Source: Omphiscola glabra
Lineage: Eukaryota; Mollusca; Gastropoda; Lymnaeidae
DNA length: 64,000 nt
Reading direction: 5' to 3'
NCBI GenBank assembly: GCA_964017045.1
Contig: OZ024810.1
Span: 1,770,111-1,834,110 of the forward strand
The translations under genes were made by a program, and so were the position numbers. Below, piece after piece: positions 1 to 12,585 of the stretch; the stretch's first letter is position 1, and each line of letters begins with the position of its first letter. The notes beneath the pieces are model-generated. The model made no database searches. It had not been told where the DNA came from and saw nothing but the letters and a program-made list of their open reading frames with translations.

Positions 1-95
1 TGCGAAACTTGGCCGAACAATGTGAAGGGAGTGAGAGACTTGGCCAAACAATGTGAAGGGAGTGCGAGACTTGGCCAAACAATGTGAAGGGGGTG
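1..95. repeat. 31-bp minisatellite, left edge of window
   Basis: About three tandem copies of a 31-bp unit containing CTTGGCCAAACAATGTGAAG. The array is cut by the window edge, so its true length is unknown. Confidence 0.8.
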
Positions 96-180
96 CAGAA
101 TAGGGAAAATGTTGGGAAGCCTTGTATCGCATCACTAACAAAAAAAAATACAATTGGACACACAAAGATATATGACATCG

Positions 181-950
181 GTCAACCAATAGCCACACAA
201 AACTGTCTACCAATGGTCTAGCACTAACTAGCACACACAACTGTCTACCAATGGTCTAGCACTAACTAGCACACACAACTGTCTACCAATGGTCTAGCAC
301 CAACTAGCACACACAACTGTCTACCTATGGTCTAGCACTAACTAGCACACAAAACTGTCTACCTATGGTCTAGCACTAATTAGCACACAAAACTGTCTAC
401 CAATGCTCTAGCACTAACTAGCACAGAAAACTGTCTACCAATGGTCTAGCACTAACTAGCACACAAAACTGTCTACCAATGGTCTAGCACTAACTAGCAC
501 ACAAAACTGTCTACCAATGGTCTAGCACCAACTAGCACACACAACGCACTAACTAGCACACAAATATGTCTACCAATGGTCTAGCACTAACTAGCACACA
601 AAACTGTCTACCAATGGTCTAGCACTAACTAGCACACAAAACTGTCTACCAATGGTCTAGCACCAACTAGCACACAAAACTGTCTACAATGGTCTAGCAC
701 TAACTAGCACACAAAACTGTCTACCAATTGGTCTAGCACTAACTAGTATACAAAACTGTCTACCAATGGTCTAGCACCAACTAGCACACACAACGCACTA
801 ACTAGCACACAAAACTGTCTACCAATGGTCTAGCACCAACTAGCACACAAAACTGTCTACCTATGGTCTAGCACCAACTAGCACACACAACGCACTAACT
901 AGCACACAAATCTGTCTACCAATGGTCTAGCACTAACTAGCACACACACA
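181..950. repeat. 38-bp minisatellite, about 20 copies
   Basis: The tandem unit contains CTGTCTACCAATGGTCTAGC and AACTAGCACACA; successive copies sit 38 bp apart (for example 241 and 279). Shortened units reading ACACACAACGCACTAACTAG recur near 540, 785 and 885, which suggests amplification of multi-unit blocks. No coding potential. Confidence 0.9.
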
Positions 951-1769
951 ACTGTATATAAATTATAAACAAACAACTCTCACACAACAGTGTATACCAT
1001 TTGTCCACTGACAATGACCAACTCAGCCACCACCACGCCATGTGCCGCTGAACAGTCTCATCTAACACTACCACCCTAACATCTCAGCTCGCCCAGACGT
1101 ACAGCCAACTCACCCACACGTACGACAAACCCACCCACAGACAAACATGTACACCATGAGATTCTGCCGAACGAAGGGTGATGGGTGGGGGGTCTTGGAA
1201 CTGGGCTAAGAGTTACAGGGGTGGGGTGCAAAATGTTTCCACATAAAAAGATGGGAGATGGCAACCCAACAAAACGAATGAAAACTAAAAAAAAAGATAG
1301 AAGAGGATGACATCAGCCGGAATAAACTAGATAAACTAGATTTTATTTTCTCGTCTCTGTGCCTCCACTGTGGCGATCTTTGAAAATGTTCGGGGCTGGC
1401 CGGCTTTAATCAATACTTCCATCACCAGCCCCCGCCGCTCGCTCTTGCAGCCTCTCTGGATACCCCCTGCCATCATAATACATACCGCCCCCTGCCATTA
1501 GCGAGACATTTTTACAGACCGATTCTTTTAATCCTGATGTGTGACGAGCGAGGGCCTAGACTGGGGCCTCATTTAAAAACTATGGGTCATCTGCAACGTG
1601 ATTATGTGTCACACCAACATAACAGTGTCTCATAGTCCGGCAGTCACGTCTATGTAATACTGGCATATCACCAATTATGTGCCCAATAACTTGGCGGCGG
1701 CGGTGGTGGTGCAATGTGTCGCAACCAAAAAAGCCTCCAGTTAGCACCTGGGTATGTATTTTGAGTGTG
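951..1769. other. No gene seen
   Basis: Unique-looking sequence of mixed composition. Open frames are short and proline-rich without splice context. No RNA gene or transposon end was recognised. Confidence 0.5.
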
Positions 1770-1855
1770 AGAAGTAGAGAGGAACAGGTTGAGAGAAAGA
1801 GAGAGGAACAGGTTGAGAGAAAGAGAGAGGGACAGGTTGAGAGAAAGAGACAGTA
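1770..1855. repeat. 24-bp purine-rich minisatellite
   Basis: Three to four copies of a GAGAGAAAGAGAGAGGAACAG-type unit. The antisense frame reads as a leucine/serine repeat peptide, an artefact of the array. Confidence 0.8.
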
Positions 1856-2037
1856 GACAAAATGACATCAAGCATTCCTAAATAGAACTCTGTTGTTAAA
1901 CAATATATACGTGTACTTCGGGCACCCACATAGCGCGACACCTATGGTTTCTTTATTATAGAATGACGACAGTCGGGGCATTGTCTCCAAAAGTCACCAA
2001 ACATCACGACGGCCTGTTATAATGTCATCTTCAAAAC

Positions 2038-2200
2038 ATGGCTAACAGCTAACTAGAAATGGTATAAATTGTAACTTACATTGGGCTAACAGCTAACTAG
2101 AAATGACATAAATTGATAACTTTCATTGGGCTAACAGCTAACTTGAAATGACATAAATTGATAACTTTCATTGGCCTAACAGCTAACTTGAAATAAGATG
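2038..2200. repeat. 45-bp tandem repeat, about 3.5 copies
   Basis: The unit contains GGGCTAACAGCTAACT and ATGACATAAATTGATAACTT. Confidence 0.85.
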
Positions 2201-2857
2201 AGTCAGTGTCCAAACCTCGCCAACATACGGGTATTTGATTTGGCCAATAGGACGGGCCGACAAGGGAGGTTTAGAACTGGATTTTTTAGGGACTTAAACA
2301 CTGCCCCCCCCCCCCCACATCACCCTCCCAAACACATGCATACATTTTCCCCCTAAGACAAACCATTTTTGTGATCACAAATATAACCAAAATGTACCAA
2401 AGTAGTTGGTAGAAATTGAAACAGATTCACGCTAATGGGAATAATTCAGTAATGCAACAATTTGTTTTCTATTTCAAACATCGTTGTCTAACATCTGCAA
2501 TATTACATTGGAAACGTCCATAGAACTAGAGAAAAACAAAACAAAACTGCAGCTTGATTTTGTTTCAGTTTAAAACTTGTTAACCCCCACCACCATCTTT
2601 CTCTCTCCCCTCCACCCACATGCGCCATATCATCAGCATCTAATTCGGAGCGTCCAGCAGCTTGGAATATTTGGTCTAAAAAAATCGATAGTGTATTGAT
2701 CCGTCTGACTTGTGATTGGATTCTGATGGCGCTCCAGGAAATCGTCCCTCATTTTCAATAGACTTTTTATTGTTGTGTGTGATCCCACCGGACCCTCTTA
2801 TATCTTGTCACATTACAAATATCTAGTTACGCGATATACCCTTTTATCTTGTCAGAT

Positions 2858-3176
2858 TACACAGTTTGACAGGACTGTGTACCAGCTCACACAAGGATAT
2901 GTACAGCTAGGGCTACTTCTACCACAGTTTGACAGGTCTGTGTATCAGCTCACACAATATGTACAGCTAGGGCTACTTCTACCAGTTTGACAAGTCTGTG
3001 TATCAGCTCACACAATATGTACAGCTAGGGCTACTTCTACCACAGTTTGACAGGTCTGTGTACCAGCTCACACAATATGTACAGCTAGGGCTACTTCTAC
3101 CACAGTTTGACAGGTCTGTGTACCAGCTCACACAATATGTACAGCTAGGGCTACTTCTACCACAGTTTGACATGGT
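2858..3176. repeat. 60-bp minisatellite, about 5 copies
   Basis: The unit contains CAGTTTGACAGGTCTGTGTA and GTACAGCTAGGGCTACTTCT. Sixty is divisible by three, so frames stay open across the array and give spurious 70-residue peptides on the + strand. Confidence 0.9.
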
Positions 3177-3210
3177 ATTGTGTAGGATATTTTCTTATAG
3201 ATATGCATAG

Positions 3211-4295
3211 CTGACGCCAGCCGGTCCAGAAAATGGGACAAAGTGGAATCATTCTGAGAGGAATTGATGCGTTTCCCCCCATGAAAAATTCCGGAATCCA
3301 CCACTGCACAGTTGCCCTAATACTAAAGCAAAGGGCCTATGTATGACTTACTAGAGATAAGCCATCAATGTAATAACACTTAACAGTCGTGAAAGTAGCA
3401 TCTTGGTAACTAACACAGGTCCACAAGTACTGAACAAAGTTGAGACCCCCCCCCCCACACACACACATAGACCAGAGACATGTTTCTTATCAAACCCTCT
3501 CCATATAAAATCAGTGAATATTTCAACACCACAGCCTGTCAAAAATAACATTGTTATCAACACCCGTGCACTTGGTTCTCTAACTAAGTCTAAGTGTAGT
3601 AGTGTAGTACAAAAAGCCCTTCTTACGCCGCGTCAAACAGAAGAAGAAGAGGAAAAAAAAATCCGCTAGCCTAGCTAGGCCTGGCCTCCAGTCAACATCC
3701 ATTCCCCGCACCTATGCTCCGCTGGCGTATCCCCCAACACACAACAACGGACGGTGAGTTTGTTTCCAAAGGCGAGCCGCTATGCTACATGAATCAGAAT
3801 CTGACCAGCTCGAATAAAATAGTATTCCTAGATACCTTACAAAATCAAACTTGCTTATCATCCATTCAAGAGTAGCAATGGCACGGCTTAGCTGTTGACA
3901 AAGCTGTTCAATGTTGCTTCTACTTTTATTTACAAATAAAATACGCCAAAGGGGCCGCCCTTGACTAAATGGCAATCATAGGTGGTCTACGCAAGTAAGA
4001 AGCTTCCTTGTATTCATTTAAAGCACCCACAGACAGCCTGATGTCAGAGTAACTGGACACAAACCCCGATACTCACCTTTAACCCAACAACGGTTAAGGT
4101 AATTGGGGCTATTGATTGGGAACACTCTAACCCCCCCCCCCCCCCCCGGGCGTGCTATCTACCTCCCTCACGCCCGGTGGCGAAAGTTCCCCAAAAGTGT
4201 GACGTCTCTTGGCCGCTAAACAAACGAAAGCTGGGACCCATTGTGCAACATCTGAGTGGTCATGAGCTGACTTCACTGTGGGCTTAGGCTAGAAC
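3211..4295. other. No gene seen; 17-nt poly-C run
   Basis: Non-repetitive sequence with short open frames only. An uninterrupted run of 17 C lies at 4131-4147. Confidence 0.5.
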
Positions 4296-4870
4296 AGGTA
4301 CTAGTCACACAACAAACATACTAGGCACACAACAAACAGATACTAGGCACACATCAAACATACTAGGCACACAACAAACAGATACTAGGCACACATCAAA
4401 CAGGTACTAGTCACACAACAAACATACTAGGCACACAACAAACAGATACTAGGCACACATCAAACAGGTACTAGTCATACAACAAACAGGTACTAATCAT
4501 ACAACACATGTGTCATTAACAATGATAGCTAGCAGATAATGTACACTGATCTAACAAGTCATACAACAAACATGATAGACAGTAGTAGGGGCACACTGAC
4601 CTACAGCAAACAGGTACTGGTCATAAAACAAACAGGTAATAGTCATACAAGAAACAGGTACTAATGATACAACAAACGTGTCATTAACAATGATAGACAG
4701 TAATAGGGGCACACTGACCTACTAAGTAGTCATACAACAAACATGACATACAGTAATAGATGCACACTGACTTACTAAGTCATACAACAAATATGATAGA
4801 CAGCACTAGGGGCACACTGACCAAGAAGTAGTCATACAACAAACATGATAGTACCCAGTAGACAATAACC
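4296..4870. repeat. Degenerate tandem repeats
   Basis: Two related arrays. The first (4296-4505) alternates ACAACAAACATACTAGGCAC and CATCAAACAGGTACTAGTCA units. The second (about 4540-4870) repeats a longer unit with CATGATAGACAGTAGTAGGG and GCACACTGACCTAC. Copies are divergent and interrupted. Confidence 0.75.
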
Positions 4871-5427
4871 TACCAAATCACAACAACATTATAGACAGCA
4901 CTTAGACCGTTTTGAAAAGACTGCTATGCATAACTAAAGTAGGTCACATAAAACTGTTTTGGAAGATTTGCATCATTAAATTGAAGGTTACAAAGGGTCT
5001 CAAATTATATTGCATTTAAAAATCAGTATAATAAACATCCAAACACCAACACACAAAAAGGGACTTTTCTCACACACACACAATTAGGGGGTAGTGTTCC
5101 AAAAAAACAACTAGATGTTCATTTGAAAAACAAGAGGACTGAAATATTACTACACCTTAAACTAAATGAACACACAAAAGAATATTGTGTAACTGGTGGG
5201 GGAGGTCTATTGACCCAATGCAGGACCTGACATACAACAAAATGAATGCTAATCAAATAGAAAGGTGCACTTATCAAAATAAACAAGTGTGTCCCTCCAA
5301 AAAACAATATGATTTCTTTAAAATTGAATATGTTGAGATACATTACTCTAGTCTGCTTCCAGTCTTAAAACCGAAGGCAGAATACCATGAAACTATTCCC
5401 ACACTTATTCCAGCGGTTACTCTAGAG

Positions 5428-5591
5428 CATGCCTGCACAACATACGGCCTGCATGCGGGCCGCCAGCACCCACTTGGCGGCCCGCGAAGTAACAAAATAT
5501 TCTTCATTATTTTCTTAATAGCTTTCGCCCCTGTCCTATTATCTTTCGGCCTGCCAAAGTTTTTCATTTAGTATTGAGTTGTGCAGGTCTG
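5428..5591. mobile_element. Short hAT-type MITE (164 bp)
   Basis: The ends are inverted: CATGCCTGCACAAC on the left and GTTGTGCAGGTCTG on the right, which is CAGACCTGCACAAC when reversed. The flanks read CTCTAGAG (5420-5427) and GTCTAGAG (5592-5599), an 8-bp target duplication with one mismatch. An 8-bp duplication and ends resembling CA...TG fit the hAT superfamily. There is no transposase, so the element is non-autonomous. A 128-residue + strand frame runs across it and is not regarded as a gene. Confidence 0.7.
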
Positions 5592-6101
5592 GTCTAGAGC
5601 ATTGTTCCTGACATTTGTAGGCCCAACCTTCACCTAACCATCTACAAAGGTTTGAGGCCCCCCATTACCACTTTTAGGTGATGGGGTAGCTATGCAGCCA
5701 CCAGGAGCATTGAGCTGCAATCTCCTCAGGCCGCAGTCTTTGTGATATAATGTTGTTTGAAAGGATGTAATGGACATGTGATCAAATTACGATAAACATA
5801 AAAAAAACAGTAATAAACATTTATGAATGATTTTTAAAAAATTAAATAAAATATGTTTAGCAGCTGTCAAATTATAATAAATTATATCTAGCTTTGGAAT
5901 ACTCCATTTAACTCAAATCTAGAAAACAAACTTAAGCTTTGGGTTTAATTTTTTTTTAACTCATTAAAACATCAATTTCTTTAACAATGAGTATGTAACT
6001 TTTGATGGAGACTAGTCAAACTCGCAAACCTTCAAATGTGTCTCACCATTAACTGTGGAGCATATGGTCCACATTCGGAAACACTGCTGTTGGGGGCCGT
6101 A

Positions 6102-6334
6102 TCCGGAAATTTGATCGAAAGAAATTTGGTCGACAGAAAATTGATTGACGGAAATTTGATCGAACGGAAATTTGGTCGAATCTTTTTTTTTAGTTCATAC
6201 ATTAAAATTTTGGGTCAAATTTCTTTTTGAACGCATTATTTTGTTTTACCATATAGTATAGTGCGTTCAAAAAGAAATTTGACGAAAATCTTAACGTGTG
6301 CCGTCGATCAATTTTCCGTCGATCAAATTTCCGA
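6102..6334. mobile_element. Fold-back MITE with TA target site (Tc1/mariner-like), copy 1
   Basis: Left end TCCGGAAATTTGATCGA matches the reverse complement of the right end TCGATCAAATTTCCGA apart from one base. Both ends abut TA, the usual Tc1/mariner target duplication. A second inverted pair lies inside (TCAAATTTCTTTTTGAACGC and its complement), so almost the whole 233 bp can fold on itself. A truncated relative lies at about 16708-16878. Confidence 0.75.
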
Positions 6335-6784
6335 TAACCGTTGGGGGCAGATATTGAATTTTTTTTTTAAATAGACAATAGTTTTATATATTAATTTGTG
6401 TCTGAAAATATCTGCTCTGGCCTTCTCGTAGTTCATAAAGCAATACTATTTTAGTGAAGCATACAAATGTTTCATGTCATGCTAATAAGGATGAAGCCAA
6501 ACTAGAACTTGGCATCACTCATTTGCTCGGACTCTATTTTTATTTTTTTTTTTAAAATAACTACAAATTGAACTAATATTAATAATTCCCATCAGGATAT
6601 TTATATGGTTTACTCTTCAAAATCTCACAAATAAGTTGTATGTTTTCTATGAATGGGGGTGGGGATGCGCACGCACATGCCAAATGATTTACACAGGGAG
6701 ATGACCAGCACTTTCCAAAACTTAACGTTAATGTTTAAGGAGGTCATAGAAACCTCAAGCCTGCACCCCAGGGCTTGACTTGTA

Positions 6785-6872
6785 CTCATATGTTGATGTC
6801 ATGAATTCTACTTGTCATAATATGTTGTCTTGAATTCTACTTGTCATATGATGTTGTCTTGAATTCTACTGA
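6785..6872. repeat. Short tandem repeat, about 3 copies
   Basis: Repeats of GAATTCTACTTGTCATA followed by TGATGTTGTCTT, about 33 bp each. Confidence 0.7.
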
Positions 6873-9800
6873 CATTTTAAAATTGTTTATGTTGCTACTG
6901 AACTTTTCAAATGCACAACTCTGCGACAGAGCTAACATATGGCAGTTTTAAAATTTTTTTGTTTAAAAAAAAACATCCAGTGAATACGACCAAATCATAA
7001 CATAGATCTATAAATCATCTCTCTGTAAATGATATACAAAATAACATCTTTGGAGGAGGTAAATACAGCCACAAAAAAGTACTTTACATTGTATTTGAGG
7101 CCACAGGTCATAGAGGGCCACATTTGATATTTAAGTGGAATCCCATGAAATATAAAAAAACCAGTTTAAATCTTATATAATAATATTAATAACTAACTGT
7201 GTACTTACCTCCTTAAAAACATAGATGAATAGCCCGTATTGTTTGGTTGCCTTGATATAAATTGTCAGTTGATGGTGTACTTTTGTTTTAGAAAAGCGCT
7301 CTTTTTCTGCTGTTCATTCTCACAAATTTATTTAAGAGATTCTGCAAAGAAAATACAAAACTTTAATGTACTTGCAGTACCGATAGTCCAATACTGACAA
7401 CAATAAATTTAGTTCAAATTATACCAGTAGTAAAATCAATCAAGAGAACGATACATAATGATATAGAGTAAGTGTAAACCAAGGATGATCATTAACATAT
7501 ATTTGCTATAAAAAATTCTGCTGCATAAAAGAAAACACATATATAACTAGAGATGTTAATGTAAATGTTATAAGATAATAAGACGCAGTTAAAATCTATT
7601 TTTTGAATTGTCAAAGCAACTGTCATTTTGATACCATGGTTTCATATCAGCCCTTGACCGCCACCTTAGAGTATGACATAGTTACTTAACGCAAGCAAAG
7701 CATGTGATCGAGAACCTTTTGTTATTGTAATTAAATCATCTTAATATTTGATATCTATAGCTGGATTATACACCTACAAAGGCAAAGAAACTTTAAAAAT
7801 CAGTTTACGTGACAGTAATTTAAAACCAGAGAAAATAATTCAGTCCCCACAAGTACTTAACACAAGCAGACCTGAATCCAGCACGTGGTAAGGTTAGAGA
7901 TGCATATATGAGAAGAAAGTACTTTATTTTACATGCCTATATTGAAATGTAAGAATGTATGGTTCTGTTTTTTTTTTGTCTTTTACTTGCTAAATAAAAA
8001 TTGTCTGGATTTTCAACCAACAAATTTTTGTTCATCATTTCCAATGATCTACAACTAGAGAAAACAAAGAGGCATATGCCTACCTATTTTATAGGCAACA
8101 GAATGTTATTACTTTAATTTTTCTTTTACATTTTAAATAAATAATTAAACATCTTAATTTTTTTTTTATAAAATGGATTATTGTTATGTAATAATCAACA
8201 ATTCATTAACCAATAACCTGAAATCCGATTAAATAGCTGGTACTACATTAAACTAAATGAAAAGGTCAACTTAGTTATCATTAACCTGGTTGTAAGGTGT
8301 GCATTAGCTAAATCAGTGGTGAGCTAACTTTCTGTGCGAAGGGACACATTAACAAATGTAAAGCTATTCGGGGGGTGCATGTATATTGTGTCCAATTTTT
8401 ACATGTCAATAAACATTTTTCTATATTAAAATTGGTAAATTCACATTTTAGCATTACATGACAAAAGTCATGAACTGTTTAAAAAAACAGAAAATTAGAA
8501 AGAAATTTGATCAAAAATGTTATAACAATCACAATGGTACATGACATTCTATAAAATTCAACAAAATACCTTAAAAACAAAGTAATTTTTTTAAATTTCT
8601 AAATGCTATCGAGGGCCGCATAATATCAGTTGTCGGGGGCCGTAGTTTGCTAAATGATGAGTGGGCTTAAAAAACAGTACTGCTTTATCTTACTGATTCC
8701 AATCAGAAATCAATATTATGCTGAAAATTATGTCTTTCTAGAGTAGTACAACTAGTTAGTAAATAAAACTACTACTAATAATATAGTCTAGAAAAAAAGT
8801 CTAGTCTATCCACATAGACATAATTTAATATAAATAACATACATAATTGGTACAAGTTGCCATCCATAAATGACATCACGCGTCTAGGTGAGGGAGGGGG
8901 GGGGTTTACATTTTTGTTGACGATATGACAAGGGTGAGGGGGTAAACAATAACAATGCAACGTAACATTCAAAGCGGAGCGTTATTGAAAATAATTGCAC
9001 TTAATAACATATTACTGATATTTTTAACATTATTCTTTTATAAGACAGTTATAATTTTTCTTTTTTTAAAACTACGATCACTGAGAGAATCAGTACAGGT
9101 ATGCAAGGTCCAAAAAATGGCCTCCAACCAAGTTTAAGGGCCGACACAGGGAACATTGACAGTTGTGAGAATTTAATGTTGAAATGATGAGACAGGAATC
9201 ATAGAATCAGGGCTACCACATGAAGGGGTAGGAAACAAAAAATGGTTGGCAGTTTGGGGGGGGGGGGGGGGGGATTTTAGTAACATTTGCTTCAAACCAA
9301 CAGCCCTCCCCAATGGCAGCTAAGAAAATTTTCTGGGTCTTCTACACCTCTTTCACCCCTACCACTGGTTAAAAACCACTGTTAATGAAATGGGAAATGT
9401 TAATGACACAGGTGCAGTAATTCGATATCAACACGCCATGTGCCATGGGAGGTGAATTACTTTTTTCTTAGGTTGTGTAAACAAAGACAGTAGTGGCAGT
9501 GGACAGAAGGATATTTTTATTTTTTATAGCAGGGGTTGTAGAGGTTTGTGGCATTATTATATTTGAGGGAGGGGTCTAATATTTTTGTGAAGATGGGGGA
9601 GAGGGTGTCGAAAATTTTAAGACTAAAACTAAAACTAGAGTCTGAAGCTGAAGTCATTTTATGGATGGCCTCTGCCCTAATACTAATACATGATTGGTGA
9701 AGAATTGGTGTTCTACTTTAAACAACAACAAAGTGTTTTCAATAATTAATTAATAATAATGATGATGATATTAGAATAGGCAGAATACTACTAGACTTAA

Positions 9801-11473
9801 CTAGACATTAACATTAACAGACTAGTACTTGACTTGATTAAAAGCTTAGTTCCTTCCTTAGTGACCTTAGTATCAGAAGTATGGTCTAAAAAAGATAATC
9901 TTTAGATCTATTGATTTTAATTTTAAATATCATGTAGCAGCCAGACAATCATACTTTTATGGTATTTTTTTTATTATGAATAGTATACTTTTCGATAGCC
10001 GCGTCCAATTTCAGGTATGGACTATTAATATTACTCGTTAAAGCGAAAATCATTTACTAAACTAGAGATGGTAGGAGATTCATTCTCTCTCAGGATTCCC
10101 GACACATTTTTCTATTATTTTTTTTTATTATGGAGGCGTTGAATTTTTTTCCGCCATACCCATCCAACAATAATGAAATCAAAATATAATTCCATGACAA
10201 CTTACCTAAAAAGGTGACAAATTATGAGTCCTTAGTATGTAGAATTAGGGTCAAGTTCACAGGTTACAGATGAATTAATAGCTCTTAAGTTGCTGGTCTT
10301 AAATAATCGCTTGACCTTTCTTCCGCTCCAACTCTCACCTGTCCACCTACTTGTAAACCTTCGCCAGTCACAGCATACATTATCTGTCTAAAATAGTTCT
10401 GAAATAACATTTGATTTTTCTAAATTACTGTGGAGTAATTAAAATTAAAAATAAGAAACAATATCGTATTGTAAAAAATAATTAAAAAGTTTTTCTTAAT
10501 TTAAATGATATATCATATGATAATGTTTACTTGCAACACAAAATTCATTCGCATCCCTTTGTCCTCTTCCTGCCAGTTAGCCATTGTTGACGTCACGGAA
10601 AAAAAGATCCCGTTAGATTTTGAGGCTTCAGGGAACAGAAAATAGACATCCAAATTACTGCGGAAAAGAAATTATTAAGTTTTTTATCTTGATCACATCC
10701 TTACTATCTTCGAATCTGTTTAAAAACAGTTTTCTTCCCCCATTAAATAAAAACGTAAATATGTGACCACAACAAAACAATTAAATTTTATACCACAAAC
10801 TCAATGCTAAGAGGTCAAAGGTCGCAAGTATTTTAGCTTCAAATTCGTTTGTGGTTCTTTCCCTTTCACGAGTGTTTACAAAGTTGTTAGTTGCAGCGCA
10901 AAAAATATCAATCAGATTTCCACGACTACCAAAATATTAACTCCATTTGAATTATAAATTTTTACATTTAGGCTACTCTGATATTGTTGCCCTTTCATAT
11001 ATATTGATTTGTGTAATCAAATTACTATTTCCCAAATTATAGATAATTCGCCAATAATTAGGGAATCGGTAGGAAAAAAAATAATTTTTGGTCAAAATAA
11101 TTTAGTTGGCAAGTTAACTTTAATTATAAAAGTTTTTTAAAATTTTATATTAAAATGGATGTAAAATTTTATAGATACAGACTAAAGATAAAAACACTAA
11201 CATATGTTCTGTCTTTCCCCCTGGCTTGACGTTCTTTAACAATATTTTATTTATCAGCGTCAGTAGGAAATGAATTGTTCTACATTGGAGGCTTTGAAGC
11301 AGTGGGCTACGCCGCTCTTCAAAAAGTTAAATGTGAGCCCTAACTAACGTTAAAGAATTTCTAGGTGTAGCCATTAGGATAACTGAAAATTTCAACTTCT
11401 AGCCCCTATAGTATAGTATAGTAGAGTATAGAGACAAACCAAATAAATTAACCGTATTTATTTTACGAAGTGG
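6873..11473. other. AT-rich intergenic stretch, no gene seen
   Basis: Long AT-rich sequence with no long coding frame. An 18-nt poly-G run lies at 9256-9273. Sequence from 8314 (CAGTGGTGAGCTAACTT) to about 8660 (GGGGGCCGTAGTTTGCT) resembles a decayed hAT element, but the right terminus is degraded. A direct repeat of nuclear-receptor half-sites is at 10812-10824 and a CRE-like octamer at 10588-10595. Confidence 0.5.
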
Positions 11474-11680
11474 CTATTGGTACCCGGGTACCATGCTATT
11501 CGGATGTCATTTGTAGTAGTTTATTTTAGTTAAAATGAAAAACTAAGTTTACAAACGTATAGTCCATTCAATTATCTTTCATTTGATACCTCATTTTTTC
11601 TTACAAACCCAACAATAATATTTATTTTTAATCGTTTTTTTAATCCCAACCTCTCACTTCTGGTACCCGGGTACCAATAG
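11474..11680. mobile_element. MITE with palindromic KpnI-like termini, copy 1
   Basis: Both ends carry the 16-bp palindrome TGGTACCCGGGTACCA. With the flanking bases they form a 20-bp inverted repeat beginning CTATTGG. The 207-bp element has no coding capacity. A diverged copy in the opposite orientation lies at 28746-28927, which shows that this is a dispersed family. The superfamily is not identified and no clear target duplication was found. Confidence 0.7.
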
Positions 11681-12102
11681 ATGCAGCCTTTAATTTATAC
11701 TTCACAGTATGATGTTCCAATGGCAAACCAAAATTATTCGTGCGATTAATATTGACACGTACTTAATTAAAGCTATAAAAATGTTGTGGGTTTTTTGTTG
11801 GGGGGGGGGGGTGTGGTTGTTCAATGTCTCTTAAACTTTAGTTAAAGATAAAGTTTTGCGTCAGCGGCTTCAGCGAACGTCTAAATTTACATATCAAAGG
11901 GATGCAATCAAGAGATATGTTAAAGATATTTTTCAGTAGGGCCGTTATTTCCCTTTAAATGAATTTGAAATTTACGTTAAATTCTATTGATTGTAAGACT
12001 TTAGTAACGGTATCCCTAAATTGACAGCTATTTCCCATTAAAATTTTAAACTATTCATCTTTTAAAAAATTTATCAAAATTTATGATAAGAGCGATCTGC
12101 CA

Positions 12103-12585
12103 AAATGGTGTGTCATCATATAATTGTATTTATATTTTGGTTATATCTATATGGTACGTACGCACTGAGAGGAGAAAGGTTGGCGATTTGACGTACGTGA
12201 AGGGCGGGGGACCTGGGCAAAAAATACGTACAGGTAAAGTTTTCACAAAAAGTATAATAATTCTGAAATTATTCTCCTGAAATTCTGACAGTCCATAAAT
12301 AGCCTATATAAATCTTTCATCCTGTAAAAATGGTGTGTCATCATAGAATTGTATTTATATTTTGGTTATATAATTTTAGTACGTACGCACTGAGAGGAGA
12401 AAGGTTGGCGATTTGACGTACGTGAGTGTATTGCCAGGAAGGGTGGGGGGCCTGGGCAGAAAGTACGTACCGGTACATTTATTCACAAACGGTACATTCA
12501 CAAAAAGTATAATAATTCTGCAATCCTTCTCCTGAATGATTCTGACAGTCCATAAATAGCCTTTTTAAATCTTTCATCCTGTAAA
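12103..12585. repeat. Tandem duplication, units about 225-255 bp
   Basis: Two adjacent copies (about 12103-12326 and 12328-12585) share AAATGGTGTGTCATCATA, the GTACGTACGCACTGAGAGGA block, GGTTGGCGATTTGACGTACG and a CTGACAGTCCATAAATAGCC tail. The second copy has small insertions. Small open frames on both strands here are by-products. Confidence 0.85.

Noticed and set aside
5185..5571. 128-residue plus frame
   Set aside because: Crosses a hAT MITE with a target duplication, so the frame is a composite of unrelated DNA.
8314..8665. Possible degraded hAT element (CAGTGGTGAGC ... GGGGGCCGTAGTTTGCT)
   Set aside because: The right terminus and target duplication are too eroded to define the element with confidence.
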